In this document: positions 21,201 to 28,135 of the stretch, piece by piece
Numbering within the stretch: the first letter of the stretch is position 1
Layout: each line of letters opens with the position of its first letter
Assembly: GCA_947632185.1 (NCBI GenBank)
Contig: CANROH010000004.1
Coordinates: 1 to 48,124 of the forward strand
Direction of reading: 5' to 3'
DNA from: an uncultured Clostridia bacterium
Lineage (GTDB): Bacteria > Bacillota > Clostridia > TANB77 > CAG-508
Length of the DNA stretch: 48,124 bases
Notes under the pieces: generated by a model
Told to the model about the DNA's origin: nothing
What the model saw: only the letters and a program-made list of their open reading frames with translations
Databases searched by the model: none
Position numbers and translations under genes: made by a program

Positions 21201-24200
21201 TCTAATGTTATTGTCTCAGATTTAAAATATCCTCCTGCTATATAACCTCCATCTTCTGTTGCACAAATTGAATTTATTTCATCATCTTTTTGTTCCCCTA
21301 TTGATCTTCCCCATTCTACGGTTCCATTTGCTTTATATTTGATTATCATTCCATCTGAATAAGAAGTTGTATTACTATTATTTTTTAATTCTACTCCATT
21401 ATCTAATGTTATTGTAATTGTTGAAAAAGATCCTCCTACTACAAAACCTCCATCTTCTGTTGCACAAACTGACTCTATATAATCATTTCTTGAAAATGTT
21501 CCTCCTATTGTTTTTTCCCACTCTATGTCTCCATTTTCTTTATATTTGATTATTATTCCATCTGAATAAGAAGTTGAGTTACTATTATTTTTTAATTCTG
21601 TTCCATTATCCAATGTTATTGTGCTTGAATAAAAAAATCCTCCTACTACAAAACCTCCATCTTTTGTTGCACAAACTGACTTTATACTATCACTATTTGT
21701 TCCTCCTACTGTTTTTGCCCATTCTACATCTCCATTTGCTTTATATTTTATTATCATTCCATCTGAAGAGCCTTTAGTTGTTAATTCTATTCCATCTTCT
21801 AATGTAATTTTTGAAAAAGATCCTCCTACTACAAAACCTCCATCCTCTGTTGCACAAACTGAATATATATAATCGCCTATTGATTTTCCCCATTCTACGG
21901 TTCCATTTGCTTTATATTTGATTATCATTCCATCTGAAGAATAGTTACTACTATTTTTTAATTCTGTTCCGTCTTCTAATGTTATTGTGCTAGAATAAAA
22001 ATATCCTCCTACTACAAAACCTCCATCTTTTGTTGCACAAACTGACTTTATACTATCAATATTTGTTCCTCCTACTGTTTTTGCCCATTCTACATCTCCA
22101 TTTGCTTTATATTTTATTATCATTCCATCTGAAGAACCTTTATTTTTTAATTCTGTTCCGTCTTCTAATGTTATATCCGTATTAAAATATCCTCCTACTA
22201 TATAACCTCCATCTTCTGTTGTACAAACCGAAGTTATTTCATCACTAGATGTTCCTCCTGCTGATTTTCCCGATTCAAATTCTATTGATTTTATTCCCTC
22301 TCTTGATGCACCTATTCCAAAATAATATATTGATTGGCTGATATCATATTTTTCATCTGCTTGTACTTCTACTGCTTTATATAAGCCTTCTGGTAAATCT
22401 GCTGTTATTTCTCCTTGTTCATTTGTTTCTACTACATAGTATTCTTTTCCATTTATTGTTTCTTTATTTCCTATTATTTCTCCTTTACTGTTTTTGGCTG
22501 GTTCAGTTCCGTTATCTACGTTATATATTGCAAATTTTACATTTGCAAGAGGAGCTTTATTTTCTGCATCTTTCTTTACTAGTTTAAATGCAGGATTGTC
22601 TTCTACTGTTATTTGTATTTTATTTCCTTCTAATACCTTCCATTCTTTTGCACTTTGTCCGTCTTGTAATTCTTCTTTAAATTCTGGCTTTCCTTCTACA
22701 TTTTCTATTTTAAATGTTATATCTTTTACTTTCGCATATCCTACTGGTGACATTACTTCTTTTAATGTGTATGTTGCTTCAAAGTCTTTTCCTTCTACAT
22801 ATTGATATAAATTTGGTATTGTTAATTTTCCTTCTTCTCCTGTTTCATATGTGCCTATTTCTTTATTATCTTTATATAATTTAAATTTTGCTCCTGATAA
22901 TGGCTCTACTGTTTGCGTACTTTCTTGATTTACTTCTGTTTGTTCAGATGATACTTCTACATCTTCTACTTTCTTTATCTTTAATAATTCTAAATCACAT
23001 GTTGGTATTTTCTCATCTTCTAATATTAAATTTAATACTGGTATATTTTCTTCATTTAAATTTATTTCTTTTTGCTTTATACTTGCTTGTGTTTGTGCTT
23101 CTTCATTTATTATTTCTACTCCATATGAACCTTCATTATTTATTTTAAATATTATTGGGCTTGCTAAATAATACCCCTCAGCTTTTACTTCTTCTAAGGT
23201 GTATTCTGCCCCTATTTTTAATCCATTTAAACTTATTTCTCCTTGAGCATCTGTTATTAATGCTTTTCCGCTTGTTGGTAGTCCTTCTCCAGTTATTTTA
23301 TAACGTACTTTTGGTAATGGTGTTTGGCTTTCTCCTTTTTCTATTTTCTTTATTTTTAATCTTGCTTTTGCCTCATCTTCTACCTTTAGTTCTACTTTAT
23401 GTTCTTCTTGTTTTACTGTAAATCTATCTTCTGTTATTCCTTCTTCTTCATTTTTTACTTCTATACTTAAATTTCCTGTGTTTCTATCTATAATTCCTAC
23501 AAATTTTATTTCTTCTGTATTTAATTCATAATCTTCTGGTACTTTTATTTCTGTTATTACATATGTCTTATCTGCATACAAATCTTTAAATGTTATTTTT
23601 CCATCTAGACCTGTCATTCCTGTTATTGACTCTTCTTTTCCCTCTTCTGTTATTTTATATGTTGCACCTGGTACTGTTTTTTCTTGTCCTTTTTGATTTT
23701 TTGTTAATTCTAAATCATATTTATCCGCAATTCTAAAACCTAGCTTATTTGGCTCGGTTGATGTTTTATATTTTCCTTGCTCTGTTATTAAACTAAAATA
23801 TACTCCATGATGACTATATGCTGTTTTATTAAATGCAACATCATTTGATATTTTTATTGTGTAATTAAATATATAGTCTTTTCCTGTTTCTACTACATAA
23901 TCTTCAAAATCTATTAAATATGATTTTATATTATCCCATTCTTCTGCTTGTATTTGTTCTTTTTCTTTCCAGTCTATTTTTCCATCTATTGTTGGATTTA
24001 ACTCTTCTGAATAGTATACCTTTACTTCTCCTTGTAATTCTGTTGGTACTTCTATTCCTTTTTTATCCATTTTTGTTATAAATTCTGACTCTAAGTCTTC
24101 TTTACTTATTGCATATTCATTTCCTGTATATGGTATTTTTCCTATTATTTTTACATCTGTTACTGAATCTGCATAATTATTTCTTATTTGTACTCCTATT

Positions 24201-26674
24201 TTAGCTGTATTTTCTTGATTTTCTACTGTTACATATAATGGTTTTATTTCTGCTGTTTCTGGTGATATTATTTCACTTCCATTATTATCATAATTACTTG
24301 CTATTTGATTTGTTAATAATGAATTTGGTGATATTAAATTTATTTTTGTTGTAGTTTTATTTATTATTTCTGCATCATTTAAATTATTATTTACATCATA
24401 TATATCTGCTGATTTATAATAATAATCTGTTCCTGTACTATTACTTGCATATAATTCTATGTCTTTTGTTGATGTTCCTTTTCTTGGATCTGGTGTTATG
24501 TCTGCATCTATTGTTATTGTATATGTTTGTGGAGTGCTATTTTCTGTATTTATTTTTATAAAGTTTCCTTCTTCTGTTTTTATCGTTTCATAACTTTTTA
24601 CTGTTACATCGTCATTATTAATCTGTACTCCATTTATTTTTACTGTTAATATCTCTTGTGGTAATTTAACTAAGAAACTTCCATTTTCCCATTTCAATTG
24701 ATTATTTCCAGAATTATATACTGTGCTTATTTTTATTTTTTCACTTTTTTCTGTTACTTGTGTTGAAATTGTATCTTTGCTTATACTTATATTTGCTATT
24801 GATATTGGTGCTTCATAATTTGCTCTGTTGCTTTGTTGTCCTTTAAAGTTTTCCCCAATATATACTGATAATGTGGATTTTATATAATTAAAACTATCAA
24901 AAACTTCTTTACTATAATTATCTGTTAAATATTCATCATCTATTTCTTTTATATTATATACATACAAAGACTTTTCATTTGCTACTTGACTTGTTTCTAC
25001 TCTTATATGCTTTACTGGTGTTTCATATTTATATGGATTACTACTTGTATATTTTCCTATATTTGTATTGTCAAATGTTACAAGTAAGTTTCCTGTTTCA
25101 TCATCATATACTTTTATCCAGCCTTCTTCTCCCAATATTTGACTTGCTCCACCAAAGTATATTCCAATATTTTTAGAAACATTTTCCATGCTTTCTTCTG
25201 TTAAATCTTGTTTTACAAACATATCGTTTTTTTGTTCTTCATTTGTTTTAGTTTCTTTTAATACTAATCCATTTGTTTCTTCATTTGTTCCTATATATGC
25301 ATACCATGTTACTAAATATGTATCATCTTTTTCTTCTTCTGAATTTCCATTATATATTCTTAATGGTTTTTCTTTTGATATTACATATCTTCCAAATGGT
25401 GTATATATGTATTTGCCTACTGTTATTGAAAAATTCGTATTATATACTGTATCAACTGCTACTGGCTTTTTTTCAAAATATGCTTTTATTGTTGCATTTG
25501 CTATATTTGATTTATATGGATTATTAAATTCAGTATTTGGATTATTATATCCTTCGTAATATGCTCTTACTGGTATTAAAAATTCTACTGATTCTGTTCC
25601 TAAATTTTGATATGCTTCTATTGGGTATACTACTTTTATTGTATATGTATTTGTTCTACTTACTGAATTAGTTACTTTTCCTGTATCGTCTGCTACTGCT
25701 TCTTTATCTATTGTAAATGTTCTTGTATCTGGGTTATAAGTTAAATTTCCTGCTCCACTTGTCATTGTTACTTCTAGTGGTTTTTCTCCACCTAATTCTG
25801 GGATTTCCCCTTCTAAATGAGCTTTACTTACTATTAATTTTTCTTCTGTTTCTTTTGTTGTTACTGAAAATGATAAACTTATTTTTCCATTTTCCTCATC
25901 TATTATATCTTCTAATGTTCTATATGTTTGAGTTGTATTACTTATACTTGCTTTTGTTGTTCCATACCAATCTACTGTTAAATCTATCTCTTTTCTTATA
26001 TCTATCTCTTGATTTCCTTCTGTTACATATTTTCCAGTAAATATTACTTTATTGTCAGTTACAGAATAATTATTTTTATTATTTCCTATCGCTACTGCTT
26101 TTTGGCTAGATGATGAATAATTTCCACTTCTTACCATTCCAGATATTAACTTTTGACTTCCATTTTTTATATCTTTAAATTCTATAGTTTTTATATTTGT
26201 TCCTATGTAATTAGCTTTTAATTCTTTATCTTCTGGTAATGCAGTTTGAAGATAGAAGTTTTTTCCTTGGATTTCTATTTTTCCATTTTTAAGATATCCT
26301 CCAGTTTGTACTATTAATTCCATGTATAGTGTATCTTCAGCACCAATTTCTTTACATGTTCCTTTTATTTTTTCTGCATTTCCATCTAAATCTAAATCAC
26401 GCAAAAAGAACGCTGAAAATTTTACATTTCCTTCAGTTTGTTCAACGTCTTCTTCTCCTTTTCCATATTCTGCATAATTTCTTGCTCTTAAAAGTTCTTG
26501 TGATAAACCTTGATTTGTTATGCTTCTATTTCCTACAAAGAAATAAGATAATGCAACAAATGCTACTAATATCGCTGTAATTATGCAAATTTTAATAATT
26601 GTAAACTTTAATTGCTTTACCTCATTTGAACTTAATTGAGTATTATTTTTTAAACTTTTCTCTTTCTTCTTCAT
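12293..26674 (-). CDS. Giant sortase-anchored adhesin (4793 aa): SpaA-type domains, tandem beta-propellers, MucBP repeats, SPATG signal
   Basis: The start is supported by AGGAG 7 nt upstream. A signal-anchor helix (about 26-48) is followed by a roughly 900-residue non-repetitive beta-rich head. Four SpaA/Cna-B-type domains follow (about 981-1448), then 13 propeller blades (about 1468-2310). A divergent InlB-like module (about 2321-2410) leads to a SpaA-type domain that is interrupted by two similar jelly-roll-like modules (about 2411-2808). Next are two MucBP-like modules, another SpaA-type domain and a third MucBP. Nine alternating YYYSN/EYYKDE modules (about 3168-3994) and nine C-terminal MucBP-like modules (about 3994-4725) complete the stalk. 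The C-terminus is SPATGD, a hydrophobic helix and KRKKNKK: a sorting signal of the S/PPXTG kind rather than canonical LPXTG. No sortase gene lies in the window. Role inferred: very long fibrillar adhesin, probably binding mucus or host glycans; the ligand is not evident. Confidence 0.95.
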   Translation of the reverse strand: MKKKEKSLKNNTQLSSNEVKQLKFTIIKICIITAILVAFVALSYFFVGNRSITNQGLSQELLRARNYAEYGKGEEDVEQTEGNVKFSAFFLRDLDLDGNAEKIKGTCKEIGAEDTLYMELIVQTGGYLKNGKIEIQGKNFYLQTALPEDKELKANYIGTNIKTIEFKDIKNGSQKLISGMVRSGNYSSSSQKAVAIGNNKNNYSVTDNKVIFTGKYVTEGNQEIDIRKEIDLTVDWYGTTKASISNTTQTYRTLEDIIDEENGKISLSFSVTTKETEEKLIVSKAHLEGEIPELGGEKPLEVTMTSGAGNLTYNPDTRTFTIDKEAVADDTGKVTNSVSRTNTYTIKVVYPIEAYQNLGTESVEFLIPVRAYYEGYNNPNTEFNNPYKSNIANATIKAYFEKKPVAVDTVYNTNFSITVGKYIYTPFGRYVISKEKPLRIYNGNSEEEKDDTYLVTWYAYIGTNEETNGLVLKETKTNEEQKNDMFVKQDLTEESMENVSKNIGIYFGGASQILGEEGWIKVYDDETGNLLVTFDNTNIGKYTSSNPYKYETPVKHIRVETSQVANEKSLYVYNIKEIDDEYLTDNYSKEVFDSFNYIKSTLSVYIGENFKGQQSNRANYEAPISIANISISKDTISTQVTEKSEKIKISTVYNSGNNQLKWENGSFLVKLPQEILTVKINGVQINNDDVTVKSYETIKTEEGNFIKINTENSTPQTYTITIDADITPDPRKGTSTKDIELYASNSTGTDYYYKSADIYDVNNNLNDAEIINKTTTKINLISPNSLLTNQIASNYDNNGSEIISPETAEIKPLYVTVENQENTAKIGVQIRNNYADSVTDVKIIGKIPYTGNEYAISKEDLESEFITKMDKKGIEVPTELQGEVKVYYSEELNPTIDGKIDWKEKEQIQAEEWDNIKSYLIDFEDYVVETGKDYIFNYTIKISNDVAFNKTAYSHHGVYFSLITEQGKYKTSTEPNKLGFRIADKYDLELTKNQKGQEKTVPGATYKITEEGKEESITGMTGLDGKITFKDLYADKTYVITEIKVPEDYELNTEEIKFVGIIDRNTGNLSIEVKNEEEGITEDRFTVKQEEHKVELKVEDEAKARLKIKKIEKGESQTPLPKVRYKITGEGLPTSGKALITDAQGEISLNGLKIGAEYTLEEVKAEGYYLASPIIFKINNEGSYGVEIINEEAQTQASIKQKEINLNEENIPVLNLILEDEKIPTCDLELLKIKKVEDVEVSSEQTEVNQESTQTVEPLSGAKFKLYKDNKEIGTYETGEEGKLTIPNLYQYVEGKDFEATYTLKEVMSPVGYAKVKDITFKIENVEGKPEFKEELQDGQSAKEWKVLEGNKIQITVEDNPAFKLVKKDAENKAPLANVKFAIYNVDNGTEPAKNSKGEIIGNKETINGKEYYVVETNEQGEITADLPEGLYKAVEVQADEKYDISQSIYYFGIGASREGIKSIEFESGKSAGGTSSDEITSVCTTEDGGYIVGGYFNTDITLEDGTELKNKGSSDGMIIKYKANGDVEWAKTVGGTNIDSIKSVCATKDGGFVVGGYFYSSTITLEDGTELKNSSNYSSDGMIIKYKANGTVEWGKSIGDYIYSVCATEDGGFVVGGSFSKITLEDGIELTTKGSSDGMIIKYKANGDVEWAKTVGGTNSDSIKSVCATKDGGFVVGGFFYSSTITLDNGTELKNNSNSTSYSDGIIIKYKENGDIEWEKTIGGTFSRNDYIESVCATEDGGFVVGGSFSTITITLDNGVELKNNSNTTSYSDGMIIKYKANGTVEWGRSIGEQKDDEINSICATEDGGYIAGGYFKSETITLEDGTKLKNKGFSDGMIIIFHNIQIPEVVIKNPKVVGGTNSDGINSVCATGDGGYIVGGYFNTDITLEDGTELKNKGSSDGMIIKYNSNGAVEWAKTVGGRDSDRINSVCVTKDGGYIAGGYFREYYLQDTITLEDGTELKTKGSSDGMIIKYKANGDVEWAKTVGGTNSDSINSVCATKDGGFVVGGSFYSRTITLDNGTELTKKGINTCDGMIIKYKANGEAEWGKSVGGVEDDGITSVCATENGGYIVVGYFKSDTITLEDGTELRIADHLSKDGIIIKYKANGEVEWGKSVGGRQDDEIKSVCATKDGGFVVGGQFYGPTIQLDEKHTLTNKDYDYDHDGMVIKYNAEGEVDWVQSIGGTWYDEINSICATKDGGFVVVGAFSSPTITLDNGTKLTSKNGLGLMIIKYKSNKVIEWVKSIGGTSYDEITTICETSDGEYIAGGYFKSDTITLEDGTELKNNSSSTSYLDYSDGIIIKILEEMGAPEVQKLEVENKIKEFKITTEVEEVDGYKGGTISGENKSVYESVKYGNPNTLDIVMEPEDGYEIVKITVNGEEQKFEITEENGKYTLPKFDSVTEDKHIVVTYNKKDNKIVINKVDSETKERIPGVKFKLDQLEERPELKDEIQEIEGNGQEYNEIIYEKEITSNTLKLDQINHLDTDNYWFEKTENGEYIPTNSKTYQTQNVDGETEGKPSSTAHSYIPIDLSNEEYTGKKFKVVINATVSSERYDYGYAIINTDTASPTRTSATGRVIYQSGNYSAQDYISEALEGGQLYYLHLGYYKDNGTDTNDDWIKFNSIKVYETTPKIYNFSNIEGIYESTNQGKNSTVANSYIPINMQDLKGTYKIIVKAKISTQSGDYGYVTINNSQTRPSYSATSGRFVYITGEQEEQEYISNPITAGQMYYLHLGYYKDSKTNTTGEDKFTVTSVRVVPNEDDLYHTEIETNIEGQAIAQIPFGKYEITEISAPDGYQPLAGTITINFKDGDKSIVEKAEGVTAKVDGVEFEIENEKFAKVNVHHLTKNSKQKIAPDVVEEGIPGDPYTTEPHLDLQKYELEKKEDGSLVLPPNATGEFEIVEQDVEYLYVERETPLIVHHYILGTEDKVPLKEGKEAEDVTESGAPGTGYTTSAIDPEQLDDKYELVQTPGNATGTYGEEEEVVTYYYDLIKRDLKIKKLDEDKITPLAGVEFKLKNTETEEEKDGTTDSNGEILWENVVKGTYELTEEKVPEGYVLPKEASQTIVMENDDKEVQIINEKARGKVTVHHYIARAEENGDITLTSEQVPSKEADIPVADEEMTGIVGEIFATQESPNISTKYVYYSSTEKTSGTYSEKEQEVIYYYILNEYEYKVEYYYNWEHESGSDVVKEATYNTQITKEQVDLNPKIGYRLATQEELEAKDIKGNLGEGTANLPLTITRNPKENVIRVYYVKRTDLKYKIQYYYSNVLKDELTEEIPNQTFEDIITRDDIEEKITQNTEKGYRLAKSEEITDLEEKTADNGVVGTPLTIKVDENENIIKVYYMPDENQKKTLKYTVEYYKDEVKQERDTVEDEQEVQYLAEDNIKVNKDNTVVEGKYSGYRFDKITIEYPGQEENNIDKESIPTEVQDKTIIRIYYVKRTDLKYSIEYYYSNQKDTGLTEEIGGQTFESEITREMILSKIETNKKEGYRLAEKEEILELPDETTVDEGVVGTPLIIEADESRNVIKVYYEKRNDLKYKIEYYYSNVLKKELTEEISNQVFEDTITRENISSKIEKNMTKGYRLSRDEEIKDLGGKTAENGVVGTPLTIKVDENENIIKVYYEIDENQEKTLTYTVEYYKDETLDDTDTESKTVQVLQDDILEVNKDNIETEGKYPGYRFDRLTIEYPDGDEEEIDVSEIPDNVDDKTIIRVYYVKRTDLSYTVQYYYSNKIDSSLTEEVGNQTFENVITREMIQTGIDTNKKYGYRLAKSEEIIDLGEKTADNGVVGIPLTISANVEENIIKVYYMPDEEQKKTLRYDVQYYKEEVEVTEDKITKEEEVQVLQPDTLDVEKEEIKVEGKYPGYKLDRITVTQEGGQEVKVNNIPENVNDKTIIKLYYVKDKFGYKIEYYYDWEIDGKLTKEETATYEDVIDTYTDVEKYGYRLATQEEIEAKQEEGVVEEGVVGEGTLGLPLQITEIADNNVIRVYHVRKDAKVVVKYVDRATKGEIAERQEKTGLVFDEYDVSDKEQEIDDYTLVEKPNPTTGTYTEEEQEKVYYYAKNTRVIVKYLEKDETPDTIEDNLVLHPEVVLDGYEGMHYDTVQEKIENYTYVENSGNITGEMERETITVIYYYLQNTKVIVNHIDKITDVKMAVEEQEGKVGDIYTAKPKDFTGYVLVERPEEETVKMRKEVIELNYYYVHVSEGVVEKHIDIKTDTLLEDETVYEGHEGDPYTTKAKEFEGYYIVTNERYYKEKEGKEVPEELNPEDDYIPENSEGKMTIDLIEVKYYYIRKASVKVEYIDKVTGETIPETVIKEDESTELKDSTEHIYGHEDDPYKTEEKTFEGYNILTNKQYYEYIGESLPEGLNPEDKYIPENSEGNMKITKNEDGSIDTEILVRYYYVHESEGVIERHIDIKSGKLLEPEVKYEGQEGDPYTTKVKEFEGYDTVTNERYYKEKEEEMPEEMNPEDEYIPSNKEGNMTKELIEVNYYYIRRTSVRVEYLDRVTGENLLEIDEKTQTGKDSTEHIYGHEGDEYVTEEKEFKDYLIVEEMYPENKEGNMGVVEKEDGSIETETVVKYYYAHPSSGVVEKHIDIITGELMERETRYEGKEGDEYKTKEKDFKGYDLVKDQYPSNSEGKMTIEEIEVRYYYIRKIIVRVERLEIGTEKKLVPDEVIEGHEGDRYYTESKEIPGFDLLYDKIPDNKDGVMQKKDILVRYYYESDTVKETGGSNNTPQVQVPQSNNKTNNKVISPATGDMVPVIAIGAIVLVIIANIIVIIINKRKKNKKFEK
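12500..14700 (-). repeat. Nine MucBP-like repeats in the adhesin stalk
   Basis: Modules of roughly 65-100 residues begin with beta strands such as VKVEYIDKVTG or VVEKHIDI and end in a YYY motif. The middle copies alternate between two subtypes (KHIDI type and VEYID type), so the duplicating unit was a pair of modules. MucBP family members in other Gram-positive bacteria bind mucins; that function is inferred here. Confidence 0.85.
14690..17170 (-). repeat. Nine alternating YYYSN and EYYKDE modules in the adhesin stalk
   Basis: Modules of about 75-90 residues start with Y-x-I/V-x-YYYSN or Y-x-V-EYYKDE and end with an IxVYYV strand. Most YYYSN copies contain a GYRLA-x-x-EEI segment and a GVVGTPLTI segment. 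Alternation of the two types again shows duplication of module pairs. They resemble MucBP/InlB-type stalk repeats, but I cannot assign them to one family by eye. Confidence 0.75.
18250..19440 (-). other. SpaA-type domain split by two inserted jelly-roll-like modules
   Basis: The N-terminal half (INKVDSETKERIPGVKFKL, about 19,440-19,340) and the C-terminal half (GKYEITEISAPDGYQP, about 18,330-18,280) together make one ordinary SpaA/prealbumin-like domain. Between them lie two copies of a roughly 130-residue module that share SYIPI, YGYxxIN and GQ-x-YYLHLGYYKD motifs and look like carbohydrate-binding jelly rolls. The split is seen in the sequence; the fold names are inference. Confidence 0.65.
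19745..22270 (-). repeat. Thirteen propeller-blade repeats (6 + 7)
   Basis: Thirteen copies of a roughly 60-65-residue unit each contain S-V-C-A-T-x-DGG, a GGxF strand, ITLxDGTEL and DGMIIKYKANG-x-x-EW, followed by a VGG turn. This resembles SBBP-type beta-propeller repeats. Copy 6 lacks the usual W and ends in a divergent segment (FHNIQIPEVVI) like the one after copy 13, so the array reads as a 6-unit block followed by a 7-unit block. Several copies are almost identical at the DNA level (for example near 20,640, 21,640 and 22,010), showing recent duplication or gene conversion. Confidence 0.85.
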
Positions 26675-27016
26675 TTTCCATCTCCTATAAGAATTTAAAA
26701 TATAATTATCCTATATTACAATATAAACTTAAATTTAATAAAGTAAATAACAAAATATTTACATTTTTCAGCAGTTTTACGCTATTTCGTAGGGAAAATA
26801 TGTTTCTGGATTTTTTACATTTTTTATAAGTTTCCATAACATTTTCGTAAAGAATTTTAATATTTTGATATGTTTTTGTAATTAATTTTATTTTCTCCTA
26901 GGGATTACAGAGACACAGCGATTTGAATAATAAATATATATTTTACACTATGAAAAAAAATAAAAGCCTTTTTACGACATATGCCTGTCATAAAAAGGCT
27001 TTTATCATTTTATATT
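26675..27016 (-). other. Intergenic leader of the giant adhesin
   Basis: This 342-base gap holds the ribosome binding site of the giant adhesin on the left and the terminator of the 3D/G5 gene on the right. The rest is AT-rich except a less AT-rich block at about 26,895-26,925. Only weak minus-strand promoter matches are visible (for example TTTACT-N16-TATATT near 26,722-26,749). No known riboswitch core or small gene was recognised. Confidence 0.5.
26962..27003 (-). terminator. Terminator after the 3D/G5 gene
   Basis: A perfect 12-bp stem (26962-26973 with 26992-27003) with an 18-nt loop sits just after the stop codon at 27017. It is followed in the minus direction by a run of about eight T. 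Confidence 0.93.
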
Positions 27017-27994
27017 TTATTGATATACATAACATTCCAAAGTCTTTCTTCCAAATATTATAGCTGATTGATGAGAGTTCATATATATATCTATTTTATT
27101 ATTAGATATTGCTCCTCCTCTATCTTCGACAACAAACCATCCTCCATTTGGTTTATCAGCTAATGCTGGTATGTAAATTACAGTTCCAATTGGATATGCT
27201 GCCCCTGCAGCAATTGTATGCCACTCTTTAGCAGCTGCTCCAGAACTTGTGATTCCATTTGTTTTTCCTGTACACTTAGCACAAGAACAATAAGCAGATG
27301 TATTCATTTTAATTACTTTTGGTTCAACACCTTCTACACTTGCTTGCAAAGCTTCTGGCGAATAAGTCGTTGTTCTTGCTCCTGCCCCTCTTGATGTTAA
27401 TTTTGTAGAAATCTGAACTATTTTATCTACTGGTTCTTTTATTACTACTTCAGAAATTACATTTCTTTCTATCTCTTCGTCATCTTGGTATTTAACCTTA
27501 TATTTAATTTCTTTTAATCCATTGACGCCTTCTTGAAGAACTTTATCTTTTGTTTCAGTTCCTTCTTTTGAGACATCTTTTATTATTGTTTCATAAGGTA
27601 TTTCAACTTGCTCTACAATTATTTTTTCAGTAACTGTAACATATTTTCCTAATATTTCTTCTGTTGTAACGCTTTCTACTTCTTCAGAAATTATTTCTTT
27701 TTCGGCAGTAATTTTAGAAATTGTTATGGTTTTAGCTAAATCAATATTAGAATTAAGATCTGGATATACAGTTTCATCTGGTAATATAATCATGTGATTT
27801 TCTGATAATATATCAGAAACTTTTACACTTGTTGTCATAACTGTAGTTTCATAACCTTCTGGAAAAACTATTGTTACATAATTTACATCAGATTTTGAAG
27901 CTTTAACTCCTATCGTAAGCATACAAATTAAAATAATACTTATAAAAACAATTTTTCTAATTATCTTTATTGATAATTTTTCATCTGTTTTCAT
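27017..27994 (-). CDS. DUF348-G5-3D domain protein (YabE-like, wall-associated)
   Basis: The protein is 325 residues and has the order typical of YabE-type wall proteins of Firmicutes. A signal-anchor helix (about 13-32) is followed by a ubiquitin-like DUF348 module (about 37-95), a G5 domain (about 118-196, ending in KYKVKYQDDEE-like strands) and a C-terminal 3D domain (about 228-325). The 3D domain keeps the conserved Asp residues in VEDRGG and IDIYM and the AYCSC-KCTG segment. 3D domains are related to the MltA fold and are linked to peptidoglycan cleavage; G5 binds wall sugars or zinc in relatives. The start is supported by AAGGGGG upstream and by a consensus promoter. It is a monocistronic unit with its own terminator, and may remodel the wall so that the large surface proteins can be displayed (inference). 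Confidence 0.9.
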   Translation of the reverse strand: MKTDEKLSIKIIRKIVFISIILICMLTIGVKASKSDVNYVTIVFPEGYETTVMTTSVKVSDILSENHMIILPDETVYPDLNSNIDLAKTITISKITAEKEIISEEVESVTTEEILGKYVTVTEKIIVEQVEIPYETIIKDVSKEGTETKDKVLQEGVNGLKEIKYKVKYQDDEEIERNVISEVVIKEPVDKIVQISTKLTSRGAGARTTTYSPEALQASVEGVEPKVIKMNTSAYCSCAKCTGKTNGITSSGAAAKEWHTIAAGAAYPIGTVIYIPALADKPNGGWFVVEDRGGAISNNKIDIYMNSHQSAIIFGRKTLECYVYQ

Positions 27995-28021
27995 AAATTT
28001 GCCCCCTTAATTTGCAAGTTC

Positions 28022-28050
28022 ATTATATATTTAATTTATATGTTTGTCAA
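28022..28050 (-). promoter_or_regulatory. Consensus sigmaA promoter for the 3D/G5 gene
   Basis: TTGACA (plus coordinates 28045-28050) and TATAAT (28022-28027) are separated by exactly 17 nt on the minus strand. The -10 box lies about 28 nt before the start codon. Confidence 0.9.
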
Positions 28051-28065
28051 TCAAGAAAAATTACA

Positions 28066-28092
28066 AAAAACCAGCCATTTTGGCTGGTTTTT
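28066..28092 (-). terminator. Terminator after htpX
   Basis: A 12-bp GC-containing stem (28066-28077 with 28081-28092) with a 3-nt loop, flanked by A and T runs, lies downstream of the htpX stop. Confidence 0.92.
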
Positions 28093-28135
28093 GGCTTGTA
28101 TTACTTCATACAGGCTTAATTAAATTTTTAATTTT

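Noticed and set aside
19745..22270. Repeated DNA as an insertion element or CRISPR-like array
   Set aside because: The repeats are in-frame protein modules without transposase or terminal inverted repeats.
28..26829. Many plus-strand open frames opposite the large surface genes, including a Phe/Val/Leu-repeat frame at 5880-6569
   Set aside because: They are antisense images of minus-strand coding sequence: low-complexity, Leu/Phe/Tyr-rich, without ribosome binding sites, and bounded by the codon bias of the real genes.
26680..26960. Cyclic-di-GMP or other known riboswitch before the giant adhesin
   Set aside because: No recognisable conserved core (for example the GEMM motif) could be found by eye.
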